Source: Stenotrophomonas maltophilia
Lineage (GTDB): Bacteria; Pseudomonadota; Gammaproteobacteria; Xanthomonadales; Xanthomonadaceae
Length of the DNA: 64,000 nt
Direction of reading: 5' to 3'
NCBI RefSeq assembly: GCF_900186865.1
Contig: NZ_LT906480.1
Span: forward strand, 1,072,001 to 1,136,000
The notes below the pieces were generated by a model. It was given only the letters and a program-made list of their open reading frames with translations. It was not told the DNA's origin and did no database searches. This document shows, piece by piece, positions 43,561-51,658 of the stretch (position 1 is its first letter; every line of letters begins with the position of its first letter). The position numbers were made by a program, and so were the translations under genes.

Positions 43561-44046
43561 TCGACAAGGCCCCTGGGAACGTGGATCGGTCCACGGCGGC
43601 CGATGGCGGCCAACGTGCTGTGCAGTGTCCGGCGTGCGCAGGTCACGCAGCGGCCGACCGACGCAGTGTGGTCAGGATGTGATGGGAGTGGTGATACGGT
43701 CATGGTGTCGGAACGGGGCTTCATTTGCAACACCTTCCAGCACCTTATATCCCTGATCGCAATGGGGCCACCCAGTAAGCATTGGATCTGCGATGGCGTT
43801 CGCAGATCACTGTGATCGTGCCGATGCGTCGCAGTTGGCGAGAACCGGTTTTCGGATGATGCGATCGCCGTCAACGACGGCCCATCGTTTCTCTCCATCG
43901 CGCCTTCGGGCGCCCGTGCACAAGGAGCCTGCATGCCTGAAATCCACTGCAACCACGAACGCCGATCCGCCGCGGAATCCGCGTCGTTGACCGTCGTTGC
44001 GACGTTCTCAATCGGTGCGACCACCCCTCGATAAAATACAACCCGC
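43561..44046. other. Divergent regulatory region of the island
   Basis: 486 bp between the minus-strand primase and the plus-strand zinc-finger gene. I found no supported gene. It holds a degenerate box (43727-43750), two perfect or near-perfect palindromes (GATCAC-T-GTGATC at 43805-43817; GAGAACCGGTTTTC at 43840-43853) and a -10-like TAAAAT at 44032-44037. These could be operators for a repressor encoded elsewhere. Confidence 0.55.
43727..43750 (-). promoter_or_regulatory. Tailocin regulatory box, degenerate copy
   Basis: Minus strand GATATAAGGTGCTGGAAGGTG followed by TTGC. It keeps the AAGGTGTTG core and the GATATAA seen at copy 1. It lies about 165 bp upstream of the primase start. Confidence 0.5.
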
Positions 44047-44271
44047 ATGACGGACACCATCGACGAAGCGCAGGAAATGGAAGCGCGCCACCTGCAACGC
44101 GCCCTGGCCCAGCACGCAACGCGGGCCAGCAACGTTGCCCCTCTCACTCCCATGGGGGAATGCCAGAACCCGGACTGCAGCGAGGACTTCGACAACGATC
44201 CGGCAAGACTGTTCTGCGGGCCTGCCTGTGCCGAGCGTTTCGAAGCCATCCATCAACACCGCAACGCATAG
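44047..44271 (+). CDS. Small TraR/DksA-like zinc-finger protein
   Basis: 74 residues. The N-terminus DTIDEAQEMEARHLQRALAQH resembles the TraR/DksA coiled-coil start seen in P2-type phages. The C-terminal cysteines (ECQNPDCSEDFD...RLFCGPACAERFEA) form a CxxxxC...CxxxC-type finger, not the usual CxxC pair spacing of TraR. It may bind RNA polymerase. No Shine-Dalgarno is visible and TAAAAT ends 9 bp before the ATG. Confidence 0.65.
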   Translation: MTDTIDEAQEMEARHLQRALAQHATRASNVAPLTPMGECQNPDCSEDFDNDPARLFCGPACAERFEAIHQHRNA

Positions 44272-44282
44272 GAACAGGGGAC

Positions 44283-44537
44283 ATGTCTCTGAACAGCAAC
44301 GACGCTGGCTTCACCGAACGCATCGCCGGTTTATCGGCCGAGCTCGCCGTGCTGGTGAGCCTGGTGGAGAACCACATCCATCTGCAGCTGGCTGATCTGG
44401 CCGACTCGGGTGATGTGGATGCACAGGAGCGATTTGCGGTAGCCGATCCGGAGCGCTGGTTGGAGAACGCCCGCAACAGCCTGCAGGCGGGTGTCATGTT
44501 CCTGGAGCGCGCGGTGCAGCAACCGGCGCGGTTCTAG
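44283..44537 (+). CDS. Small helical phage protein, Acb2/Tad1-hairpin-like
   Basis: 84 residues from the ATG at 44283, preceded by AGGGG. Two helices are predicted (ERIAGLSAELAVLVSLVENH and WLENARNSLQAGVMFLERAV) and the C-terminus is QQPARF. The 'RW...AR..LQ.G.M.L.RAV.QP..F' ending is one I associate with the Acb2/Tad1 hairpin family of phage proteins that sponge cyclic nucleotides of CBASS or Thoeris defence. The assignment rests on this pattern only. It is the last island gene before the chromosomal DUF2946 gene. Confidence 0.5.
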   Translation: MSLNSNDAGFTERIAGLSAELAVLVSLVENHIHLQLADLADSGDVDAQERFAVADPERWLENARNSLQAGVMFLERAVQQPARF

Positions 44538-44697
44538 CGATGTGATGCGGGGACGGAAGGGACCGGCCAGGCTGCCTTCCGTCCCCCTCGGGCAGTGGAC
44601 GATCCCCTGCGCTGGAGGCTGCGTCATAACGTCGCACTGCCCGTCGGGCAACCCTGAACGTGGTCCAAGGTTGACCGCAGGCCCGTAGAATGGCCGG

Positions 44698-45135
44698 GTG
44701 CGTCGTTCTGTCCTCCACCGCCGGTTCCAGGCCTTGGCATGGCTAGCCATGCTGCTGGTGCTGCTTGCCCCGCTGGTGAGCCGCTGGCTGGCGCATGGTC
44801 ACGTTGCAGCGGCTGTGCCGGTAGCGGCGATGGACCATTCCCAGCATGCGCAGCATGCGATGGGGGGCCATCACGACCACCACGCGATGGCGATGCAGCA
44901 GGGCGAGGTCTCAAAGAAGCCGCCCGCCGATCCACACGCCGAGCATGAGATGGGCGTGGACTGCGACTACTGCCTGATCGCCGCGCGGCTGATCACCCTG
45001 CTGGTGGCGGCATTGCTGCTGTTGGCACCGATGGTATCGATATGCCGTGCGCTGCGTGGTGCAGTGCAGGCGTTGCCGCAGCGGGTCAGCGGCACATTGG
45101 GAGCGCGCGGGCCACCGGCCTTCATGGCTGCCTGA
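44698..45135 (+). CDS. DUF2946-like membrane protein, His-rich
   Basis: 145 residues from a GTG at 44698. A signal-like helix (about residues 10-28) is followed by a His/Met-rich loop (MDHSQHAQHAMGGHHDHHAM) and CDYC, then a second helix near residues 100-120 (LITLLVAALLLLAPMVSIC). This matches the DUF2946 family often found before TonB-dependent receptors in metal-uptake operons. The loop may bind iron or copper. It ends 128 bp before the receptor start. Confidence 0.75.
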   Translation: MRRSVLHRRFQALAWLAMLLVLLAPLVSRWLAHGHVAAAVPVAAMDHSQHAQHAMGGHHDHHAMAMQQGEVSKKPPADPHAEHEMGVDCDYCLIAARLITLLVAALLLLAPMVSICRALRGAVQALPQRVSGTLGARGPPAFMAA

Positions 45136-45263
45136 GCCACACGCGCGGTGCATTGATCTTTTTTCATGAGGTTGCCGGCCACGGCCGGTGCCCGCACGCG
45201 CGTGTCTGTCCCTTTCTGATTGCTGCCCTGCCATTGCAGGGTGGCCTTGCATGCCGTGAACAG

Positions 45264-47402
45264 ATGAAAACGAACCCCAACTCCGCGCGCCTGCGCCGGG
45301 CGACGCTGCCTGCCATGTGCGCGTTGCTCCTGCACACCGCCTCTGTACTTGCCGCCGATGCGGCACCACCGACCACGCTGGATACCGTGCGCGTGGTCGA
45401 TACCCGCAGCGGCGAGCTGTCTTCCACCGCCAGCGCAGGCTCTGCGTTGGGCCTGAGCGTGCTGCAGACACCGGCCAGCCTGACGGTGATCTCGCGCGAA
45501 CAGCTGGAGCAGCGTGGCGACACCAACCTCAACGATGCGATCAGCCGGGCAGGCGCGATCAGCGCCATGCCGCACCCAGGCAATGGTCTGAGTGCGCTGT
45601 CCAGCCGTGGCTTCACCGATGGTGCCTCGGTGATGCGCCTGTACGACGGGCTGCGCCAGTACGGGGGCGTGGGCATCACCTTTCCGTTCGATACCTGGTC
45701 CATCGAGCGCATCGAAGTGCTGCGCGGTCCGGCCTCGGTGATCCATGGCGACGGTGCGATCGGCGGCGTGATCAACATCGTGCCGAAGAAGCCCACGCGT
45801 GGGGCGATCGAGAACGAGATCAGCGCAACCGTGGGCAGCGAGGACACCGCGCGCCTCGGCTTCGGCAGTGGTGGCGCGCTGACGCCCGAGCTGGCCTACC
45901 GGCTGGATGTGAGTGGCAACTACAGCGGTGGCTGGGTTGATCGTGGGCGCAGTAGTGATGCCACCTTCTCCGGCGCCTTGTGGTGGCAACCGCGCCCGGA
46001 CCTTCAGCTGACCCTGACCCACGCGCAGGGCCAGCAGAGGCCGATGCGCTACTTCGGCACGCCACTGGTGGATGGCCGCCAGCTGGAAGCGCTGCGCCAC
46101 CGCAACTACAACGTGGGCGACAGCGAGATCCGCTACCGCGATCGCTGGACCCAGCTTGATGCGCTATGGACGCCGAACGCAAGCGTCGAATGGCGCACGC
46201 GCCTCTACCAGATCGACAGCCAGCGCGATTGGCGCAATGCCGAAGCCTATGTCTACAACCGCGCTACCGGCTTGATCGATCGATCAGGAAACACCGAGAT
46301 CGCCCACAACCAGGACCAGACCGGACTGACCTCGACGCTGCGCGTGCTGGGCAATGTGGGCGGTTGGGCGAACAGCTTCGCGGTGGGCCTGGACGCCAAC
46401 CGCGCACACTTCAAGCACACCAACAACACCTATGCCGGCAGCTCCGGCCCGGTCGATCCGTTCGATCCGGTGCCGGGCCAGTTCACCAGCGACGCGCCGA
46501 ACCTGCCGCGCTACCGTACTCGTGCCGAGCAGTACGCGCTGTTCGTGGAAGACCGCTTGGCGCTGAGCGAGCGCTGGTCGGTGCTGGGTGGGCTGCGCCA
46601 CGACCGCGCGCGCATTGATCGTACCGATCTGATCAGCGGCCAGAACGCGTTCTCGAAGACCTACCGCAGCACCGGCTGGCGTGCAGGCACGGTGTTCGCG
46701 TTGCGGCCGACGCTGAGCCTGTATGCGCAGTACTCGCAGGCGGCGGACCCGGTCAGTGGCCTGTTGATGATCAGCCCCGCCAACGGTGCCTTCGACCTGG
46801 CCAAGGGACGGCAGGTCGAGGTGGGCCTGAAGCAGGCGTTCGACGGTGGCGAGTGGACCCTGGCGGCCTATCGCATCCGCAAGACCGGCTTGCTCAGCCG
46901 CGACCCGCTGGTGCCGGATCGCCGGGTACAGGTGGGCGCGCAGACCTCGCGCGGCATCGAGGCATCGCTCAACTGGGCCTTCGCGCCGCGGTGGTCGCTC
47001 GATGCCAATGCCACGGTGCTGAAGGCCGAGTTCGAGGACTTCCTGGAAACCACCGGTTCGCCGCCGGTAGTGGTCTCGCGTGATGGCAGTGTGCCGCCGA
47101 ACGTGGCCGAGCGCCTGGCCAATGTGTGGCTGAGCTGGCAGTTTGCACCGGACTGGAGTGCGGCGGGCGGCGTGCGTTACGTCGGCAAGCGCTACGCCGA
47201 CAACGCCAACACCTTGGAGCTGCCCGGCTACAGCACCACCGACCTGGCACTGACCTGGCAGGCGGCACCGCGCACGCGGCTGTCGGCGCGGCTGTTCAAC
47301 GTGTTCGACAAGGCGTACTACGCCACCGCGTACTACACCAGCACGCAGTGGCTGCTGGGTGCGGACCGGCGCGTCGAATTCACCGTCGATCATCGCTTCT
47401 GA
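45264..47402 (+). CDS. TonB-dependent siderophore receptor
   Basis: 712 residues from the ATG at 45264. A signal peptide (ending about ASVLAADA) is followed by the TonB box region (LDTVRVVD), the plug with LQTPASLTVISREQLEQRGD and IERIEVLRGPASVIHGDGAIGGVINIVPKKP, and a 22-strand barrel ending VEFTVDHRF. This is the FhuE/FpvA type of ferric-siderophore receptor. The ligand is not determined. Between DUF2946 and the PepSY gene, so part of a metal/iron-uptake operon. Confidence 0.93.
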   Translation: MKTNPNSARLRRATLPAMCALLLHTASVLAADAAPPTTLDTVRVVDTRSGELSSTASAGSALGLSVLQTPASLTVISREQLEQRGDTNLNDAISRAGAISAMPHPGNGLSALSSRGFTDGASVMRLYDGLRQYGGVGITFPFDTWSIERIEVLRGPASVIHGDGAIGGVINIVPKKPTRGAIENEISATVGSEDTARLGFGSGGALTPELAYRLDVSGNYSGGWVDRGRSSDATFSGALWWQPRPDLQLTLTHAQGQQRPMRYFGTPLVDGRQLEALRHRNYNVGDSEIRYRDRWTQLDALWTPNASVEWRTRLYQIDSQRDWRNAEAYVYNRATGLIDRSGNTEIAHNQDQTGLTSTLRVLGNVGGWANSFAVGLDANRAHFKHTNNTYAGSSGPVDPFDPVPGQFTSDAPNLPRYRTRAEQYALFVEDRLALSERWSVLGGLRHDRARIDRTDLISGQNAFSKTYRSTGWRAGTVFALRPTLSLYAQYSQAADPVSGLLMISPANGAFDLAKGRQVEVGLKQAFDGGEWTLAAYRIRKTGLLSRDPLVPDRRVQVGAQTSRGIEASLNWAFAPRWSLDANATVLKAEFEDFLETTGSPPVVVSRDGSVPPNVAERLANVWLSWQFAPDWSAAGGVRYVGKRYADNANTLELPGYSTTDLALTWQAAPRTRLSARLFNVFDKAYYATAYYTSTQWLLGADRRVEFTVDHRF

Positions 47403-47413
47403 GGAGGCTGGCG

Positions 47414-48919
47414 ATGACGTTGCGATCCACCGCCAAGCGCTGGACCTATCTGGTGCACCGCTGGCTGGGCATCGGCGGATGCCTGCTGATGTTGCTGTGG
47501 TTTGTCAGCGGCATGGTGATGCTGTTCATTGGTTACCCGAAGCTGACACCCGGTGAGCGGCTGGCGGCGTTGCCGGTGCTGGGGGATGCCCGCGATCTGC
47601 AGGGGCTGTCGGTACTGCCTGCCGTGGTGCAGGCCGAGCCGGAGGTTGTGGCGCTGACGACGCTGCGCGGCGAGCCTGCGTACGTGGTGCGCAATGGCAG
47701 CAACGTGGGCGCCTGGTCTGCCGTGACCGGCCAGGCGCTGCTGCCGGTGTCGGCACAGCGAGCCGAAGCATCCGCCGCACAGTTCGCGGGCGGCCAAGCC
47801 TTCGTCGGCGCGACACGCGTGGATGAAGACCGCTGGACGCATTCGCGTGCGCTGGATGCGCATCGGCCGCTGTACCGGGTTGAAGTGGGCGGCGCGCAGC
47901 CAGGGGATGTGTATGTGTCCTCACACACCGGCGAAGTGGTGCAGGACGCACCGCATGTGCAGCAGCGCTGGAACTATGCGGGCGCCTGGCTGCACTGGTT
48001 GTACTTCCTGCGCATGCAGTCGGTGGACCCGGTGTGGACGTGGGTGGTGATCGTGCTGTCCGCGCTGTGCACGGTGGCAGCGATCAGCGGCATCGTGGTG
48101 GGTGTTTGGCGCTGGCGCTTCCGCGGGCACTACCGCACTGGCGCGAGGACGCCGTACGTCGAGCCCTGGATGCGCTGGCACCATCTGATCGGGCTGGTGG
48201 CTGCGGCCTTCGTATTCACCTGGATCTTCAGCGGGCTGATGTCGATGAATCCGTTGGGAGTTTTCAGCAGTACGCGCGAAGCGATCGACAGCGGACGCTA
48301 TCGTGGCGGCGCGGTAGCGGTGGATGGCGCGCTGGGTGAATCGGCGGCGCTGCTGGCGGCCGTTGACGACGCGCGCTTCAAGCCGGTGGAGATCCAGTGG
48401 CGACGCATCGGTGGTGAGCTGTTCGCGGTGTTGCTGGACGGGCAGGGCGAGACCCGCATTGTGTCCGGCAGTGATGGTCATCTGCAGGTTGCGCGGTTGC
48501 TGCCGGCCGCATGGCTGCAGCAGAAGGTGCGGGCGTTGTCCGATGCGCCCGTGCAGGGGTACTGGGTCCAGCATGCAGCGGATGCGTACTTCTACCCGCG
48601 TGCACCGGAAGCCATGAACGGCGCAGCGGTACGCCGCTTCCCGGTGGCGGTGGCTGATTTCGGCGATGCCGAGGCGACGCGGGTCTACCTCGATCTGGCC
48701 ACTGGCGACCCGTTGCTGACGATGGGGCGTCGCGAGCGCGTGGGTCGCTGGCTGTTCCACTTCCTGCACAGCTGGGACCTGCCGGCGATGCTGCGTCAGG
48801 ACATCGCCCGGCTGGCGGTGTTGCTGCTGCTGAGCCTGACTGGCGCTGCGTTGTGTGCAACGGCCACGGTGATCGGCTACCGCCGGTTGCGGATGAAACT
48901 GCGGCGCAGGCGGCGCTGA
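47414..48919 (+). CDS. PepSY-associated membrane protein (siderophore-iron reductase-like)
   Basis: 501 residues, AGGAGG precedes the ATG. A first helix (LGIGGCLLMLLWFVSGMVMLF), a periplasmic PepSY-like part, helices near 210-235 (WVVIVLSALCTVAAISGIVVGV) and 260-280, and a last one near 475. Conserved His residues occur in HRWLG, HWLYF, HHLIG and HSWDLP, suitable for heme. Such proteins are linked to reduction of imported ferric siderophore. It follows the receptor by 11 bp and ends 9 bp before the convergent SmtcrA gene. Confidence 0.85.
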   Translation: MTLRSTAKRWTYLVHRWLGIGGCLLMLLWFVSGMVMLFIGYPKLTPGERLAALPVLGDARDLQGLSVLPAVVQAEPEVVALTTLRGEPAYVVRNGSNVGAWSAVTGQALLPVSAQRAEASAAQFAGGQAFVGATRVDEDRWTHSRALDAHRPLYRVEVGGAQPGDVYVSSHTGEVVQDAPHVQQRWNYAGAWLHWLYFLRMQSVDPVWTWVVIVLSALCTVAAISGIVVGVWRWRFRGHYRTGARTPYVEPWMRWHHLIGLVAAAFVFTWIFSGLMSMNPLGVFSSTREAIDSGRYRGGAVAVDGALGESAALLAAVDDARFKPVEIQWRRIGGELFAVLLDGQGETRIVSGSDGHLQVARLLPAAWLQQKVRALSDAPVQGYWVQHAADAYFYPRAPEAMNGAAVRRFPVAVADFGDAEATRVYLDLATGDPLLTMGRRERVGRWLFHFLHSWDLPAMLRQDIARLAVLLLLSLTGAALCATATVIGYRRLRMKLRRRRR

Positions 48920-48928
48920 TGCCTTGGA

Positions 48929-50062
48929 CTAAACCCGCAGCCAACGTGTGGACACGGCCACCAGCAACAAGGCCGTGGCCACACCGATGAACGCAGCAAT
49001 CAGACCGAAGTGATTGGCGGCAAAGCCGATCAGTGCCGGGCCGGCGAGGATGCCGGCAAAGCCCAGCGTAGAGACAGCCGTGATCGCCAGTGCACCCGGC
49101 ATGCGGTTCTGATGGCCGGCCAGCGAGAACAGCGCCGGCGCGATGTTGGCGCAGCCAAGGCCGACCAGCACGTATCCGGCCAACGACATCTGCCACGGCG
49201 TGACCAGGGTCAGCACCAGCACGCCGGCAGCGGCGAGCAGCGCGCCGAACACGATCGCGCGCTGGCGGCCCACGCGTGCCACCAGTGCATCGCCGAACAG
49301 GCGCGCGACCGTCATGGTCAGGGTGAAGGTCACATAGCCGATGCCTGCCAGGCTGGCATCGACGCGACGTACATCGCTGAGGAACACCGCGCTCCAGTCG
49401 AGCATCGCACCTTCGCCGAGGAAGGCGACGAACGCCAGCACGCCGATGAACAGCACGATGCCATGCGGCAGGGTCAGCATCGGTGTGTCGTGTGGCATGC
49501 GTTCGCTGTGCCAGTACGTCGCCGACAACAGCATCACCAGCAGCATGGTGCCGACACCGATCAGCACCGATGCCAAGGGCGGCAACTGTGCGGACAGCAG
49601 CACGGTCATGCTGGCCGCGCCGAGGAAGCCGCCGATGCTGAAGAAGGCGTGGAAGCCGGACATCATCACGCGACGCGCCTCGCGCTCGACGATCACCGCC
49701 TGTACGTTCATCGTGCAGTCCATCGCACCCACGGCGGCACCGAACACGAACAACACCAGGCCCAGCGCCCACGCCGAGCTGGCCAATGCCAGGCCGGGAA
49801 CGGTCAGGCAGATCAGCAGGCTGCTGGCCACCATCACCCGGCGGCAACCGAGGCGTGCGGCCAGCACGCCGGACAAGGGCATCGCCAGCAGCGAGCCGGC
49901 ACCGAGGCAGAGCAGCACCAGTCCCAGCGTGGCGTCATTGATCCCGGTGCGCGCTTTGGCGAATGGCACCAGGGTGGCCCACAACGCGGTGGCGAAGCCG
50001 GGAATGAAGAACGCAGCGCGGGTCGCGTGCTGTTCGGCACGCGCGCGGTTGGCAAGGGACAT
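48929..50062 (-). CDS. smtcrA: MFS transporter (SmtcrA-like)
   Basis: 377 residues with about twelve helices and the MFS loop GVLAARLGCRR (about residues 65-75). It resembles the YbjJ group (FGAAVGAMDCTMNVQAVIVE). It lies 11 bp after the DeoR-type regulator, in the arrangement known from S. maltophilia, where SmQnrR controls both Smqnr and the transporter gene SmtcrA. The symbol is given from that context. Confidence 0.8.
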   Translation of the reverse strand: MSLANRARAEQHATRAAFFIPGFATALWATLVPFAKARTGINDATLGLVLLCLGAGSLLAMPLSGVLAARLGCRRVMVASSLLICLTVPGLALASSAWALGLVLFVFGAAVGAMDCTMNVQAVIVEREARRVMMSGFHAFFSIGGFLGAASMTVLLSAQLPPLASVLIGVGTMLLVMLLSATYWHSERMPHDTPMLTLPHGIVLFIGVLAFVAFLGEGAMLDWSAVFLSDVRRVDASLAGIGYVTFTLTMTVARLFGDALVARVGRQRAIVFGALLAAAGVLVLTLVTPWQMSLAGYVLVGLGCANIAPALFSLAGHQNRMPGALAITAVSTLGFAGILAGPALIGFAANHFGLIAAFIGVATALLLVAVSTRWLRV

Positions 50063-50073
50063 GAGCAGTACGG

Positions 50074-50850
50074 TCAGGGAGGCGTGGGGTGCACCGCGAT
50101 ACCGGCGGCGTGGAAGCGAGCCGCCAAGGCGGGCGGTGCGGTGGTGGTCAGCACCAGGTCGTCGATCTCGTCCAGGCTGGCGATCTGCCAGTTGCCGCGG
50201 GCACCGAGCTTTTCAGTGGTGGCGGCGACGATGACGCGGCTGCTGCAGGCCACCATCGCGCGCTTCAGTGTGGCTTCTTCCGAATCCATTGCCCACACAC
50301 CGGTGTCGCCGTCCACCGCGCAGGGGCCGGGCAGGTACACGTCGGCACGCAGGCGCTGCACCTGGGCCAACGCCTCGGCACCGACCGCACCGCCACCGCT
50401 GGCCAGGCGCCCGCCGATCAGCTGCACTGAAGTGCCTTCGAGCATGCTGGCGGCGGTGGCGATCTGCGGGGCATTGGTGATCACCGTCAGCCCGAGAGCG
50501 GCCGGCAGCTGCTGGGCGATCGCCAGATTGGTCGAACCGGCATCGAGCAGTACCACCTGGCCGGGTTGCAGCAGCGCGCAGACGCGGGCGGCCAGCTCGG
50601 CCTTGTCGCCGCGGTCGCGGGTCAGGCGCTCGCGCAGCGGCCGTTCCTTGGGCGGCGGCAGCACGGCGCCGCCGTAGACGCGCTGGCACAGGCCCTGGGC
50701 GGCGAGTTCACGAAGGTCGCGGCGGATCGAATCTTCTGAAACGGCATAGCGGCGCGCCAGTTCGGCGGCGATCACGCGGCCCTGCTGGCGCAGTTCCTCG
50801 AGGATCTGGCGCGTGCGCTGGGCGGGGAGGGGGCTGGGATCGGAGCTCAT
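50074..50850 (-). CDS. smqnrR: DeoR-family regulator SmQnrR
   Basis: 258 residues from the ATG at 50850 (an upstream ATG at 50895 falls inside the phased repeats and is less likely). A DeoR HTH (AAELARRYAVSEDSIRRDLRELA, about residues 28-50) and a C-terminal sugar-phosphate-type effector domain (VVLLDAGSTNLAIAQQLP, LIGGRLASGGGAVG) are visible. In S. maltophilia this protein is known to repress Smqnr and SmtcrA. The divergent position supports it. Confidence 0.9.
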   Translation of the reverse strand: MSSDPSPLPAQRTRQILEELRQQGRVIAAELARRYAVSEDSIRRDLRELAAQGLCQRVYGGAVLPPPKERPLRERLTRDRGDKAELAARVCALLQPGQVVLLDAGSTNLAIAQQLPAALGLTVITNAPQIATAASMLEGTSVQLIGGRLASGGGAVGAEALAQVQRLRADVYLPGPCAVDGDTGVWAMDSEEATLKRAMVACSSRVIVAATTEKLGARGNWQIASLDEIDDLVLTTTAPPALAARFHAAGIAVHPTPP

Positions 50851-50860
50851 GCTATAAGTC

Positions 50861-50894
50861 TGCACGTTCGTGCATAAACGTGCAATAACGTGCA
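50861..50894. promoter_or_regulatory. Phased CGTGCA repeats, likely SmQnrR operator
   Basis: CGTGCA occurs at 50869-50874, 50879-50884 and 50889-50894, exactly 10 bp apart, plus an inverted TGCACG at 50861-50866. All lie just upstream of smqnrR and about 100 bp before Smqnr. Helically phased direct repeats suit cooperative binding of a DeoR-type oligomer. Confidence 0.7.
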
Positions 50895-50995
50895 TTCAGC
50901 GGGAGGGCACAGGGCGGCTGGACTGCCGGTGAACCCGCCCGCCCCGGGGTCTATGGATCGCCCTCGCGGACCGGCATCATGGCGGGGCACTTGGC

Positions 50996-51655
50996 ATGGA
51001 ATCCCTGATGTCCCCCACCGTTCACCGCAAGCTGCGCATCGGCGCGGACCAGTACACCGGCCAGAAAGTGGTCGACCAGCAGTTCCACGAGTGCGATTTT
51101 TCCGGCGCCGACCTGACCGGTACCGAGTTCATCAACTGCAGTTTCTACGATGCCGACAGCCGTGCTGGCTGCCGTTTCAATGGCGCCACGCTGAAGGAAG
51201 CCAGTTTCCGCAGCTGCGATATCAGCATGTGCCATTTCAATTTCATCAAGGCGCTGGGCCTGGAGATCAGCGAGTGCCGCGCGCAGGGCGCGGATTTCAG
51301 CAACGCCAGCTTCATGAACCAGATCACCACGCGCAGCTGGTTCTGCAGCGCGTTCATCAAGAAGTCGAAGCTGCGCTATGCCAATTTCTCGCGGGTAACG
51401 CTGGAAAAGTGCGAGCTGTGGGAAAACCGATGGGATGGCGCGAATGTGAGTGGCGCCAGCTTCGCCGGCTCGGACCTGTCCGGCGGCCAGTTCGAGGGCA
51501 TCGACTGGAACAGCGCCAACTTCACCGACTGCGACCTGACCAACTCGGAGCTGGGTGAGCTGGACCTGCGCAGCACCAACCTGCGTGGCGCCACGCTGGA
51601 CGTGCAGCAGGTGGCGCTGTTGATGCAGCGCATCGGCATCACGGTGGTGCCGTAG
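50996..51655 (+). CDS. Smqnr: Pentapeptide-repeat quinolone resistance protein SmQnr
   Basis: 219 residues beginning MESLMSPTVHRKLRIGADQY. About 35 pentapeptide repeats (CDFSGADLTGTEFINCSF, FDGANVSGASFAGSDLSGG and similar) build a right-handed quadrilateral beta-helix, interrupted by a loop near residues 50-60 and ended by a small dimer helix (LLMQRIGITVVP). It mimics DNA and shields gyrase/topoisomerase IV from quinolones. Chromosomal Smqnr is a species marker of S. maltophilia. In-frame ATG at 51008 is an alternative start. Confidence 0.96.
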   Translation: MESLMSPTVHRKLRIGADQYTGQKVVDQQFHECDFSGADLTGTEFINCSFYDADSRAGCRFNGATLKEASFRSCDISMCHFNFIKALGLEISECRAQGADFSNASFMNQITTRSWFCSAFIKKSKLRYANFSRVTLEKCELWENRWDGANVSGASFAGSDLSGGQFEGIDWNSANFTDCDLTNSELGELDLRSTNLRGATLDVQQVALLMQRIGITVVP

Positions 51656-51658
51656 GCA

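Noticed and set aside
43793..43990. A 65-residue plus-strand frame in the control region
   Set aside because: It crosses two operator-like palindromes, has no Shine-Dalgarno and no domain.
24763..44537. Intact P2-like prophage
   Set aside because: No capsid, portal, scaffold, terminase or integrase gene is visible within the block.
49010..50677. Long plus-strand frame through smtcrA and smqnrR
   Set aside because: Gln/Arg/His-rich shadow of two well-supported minus-strand genes.
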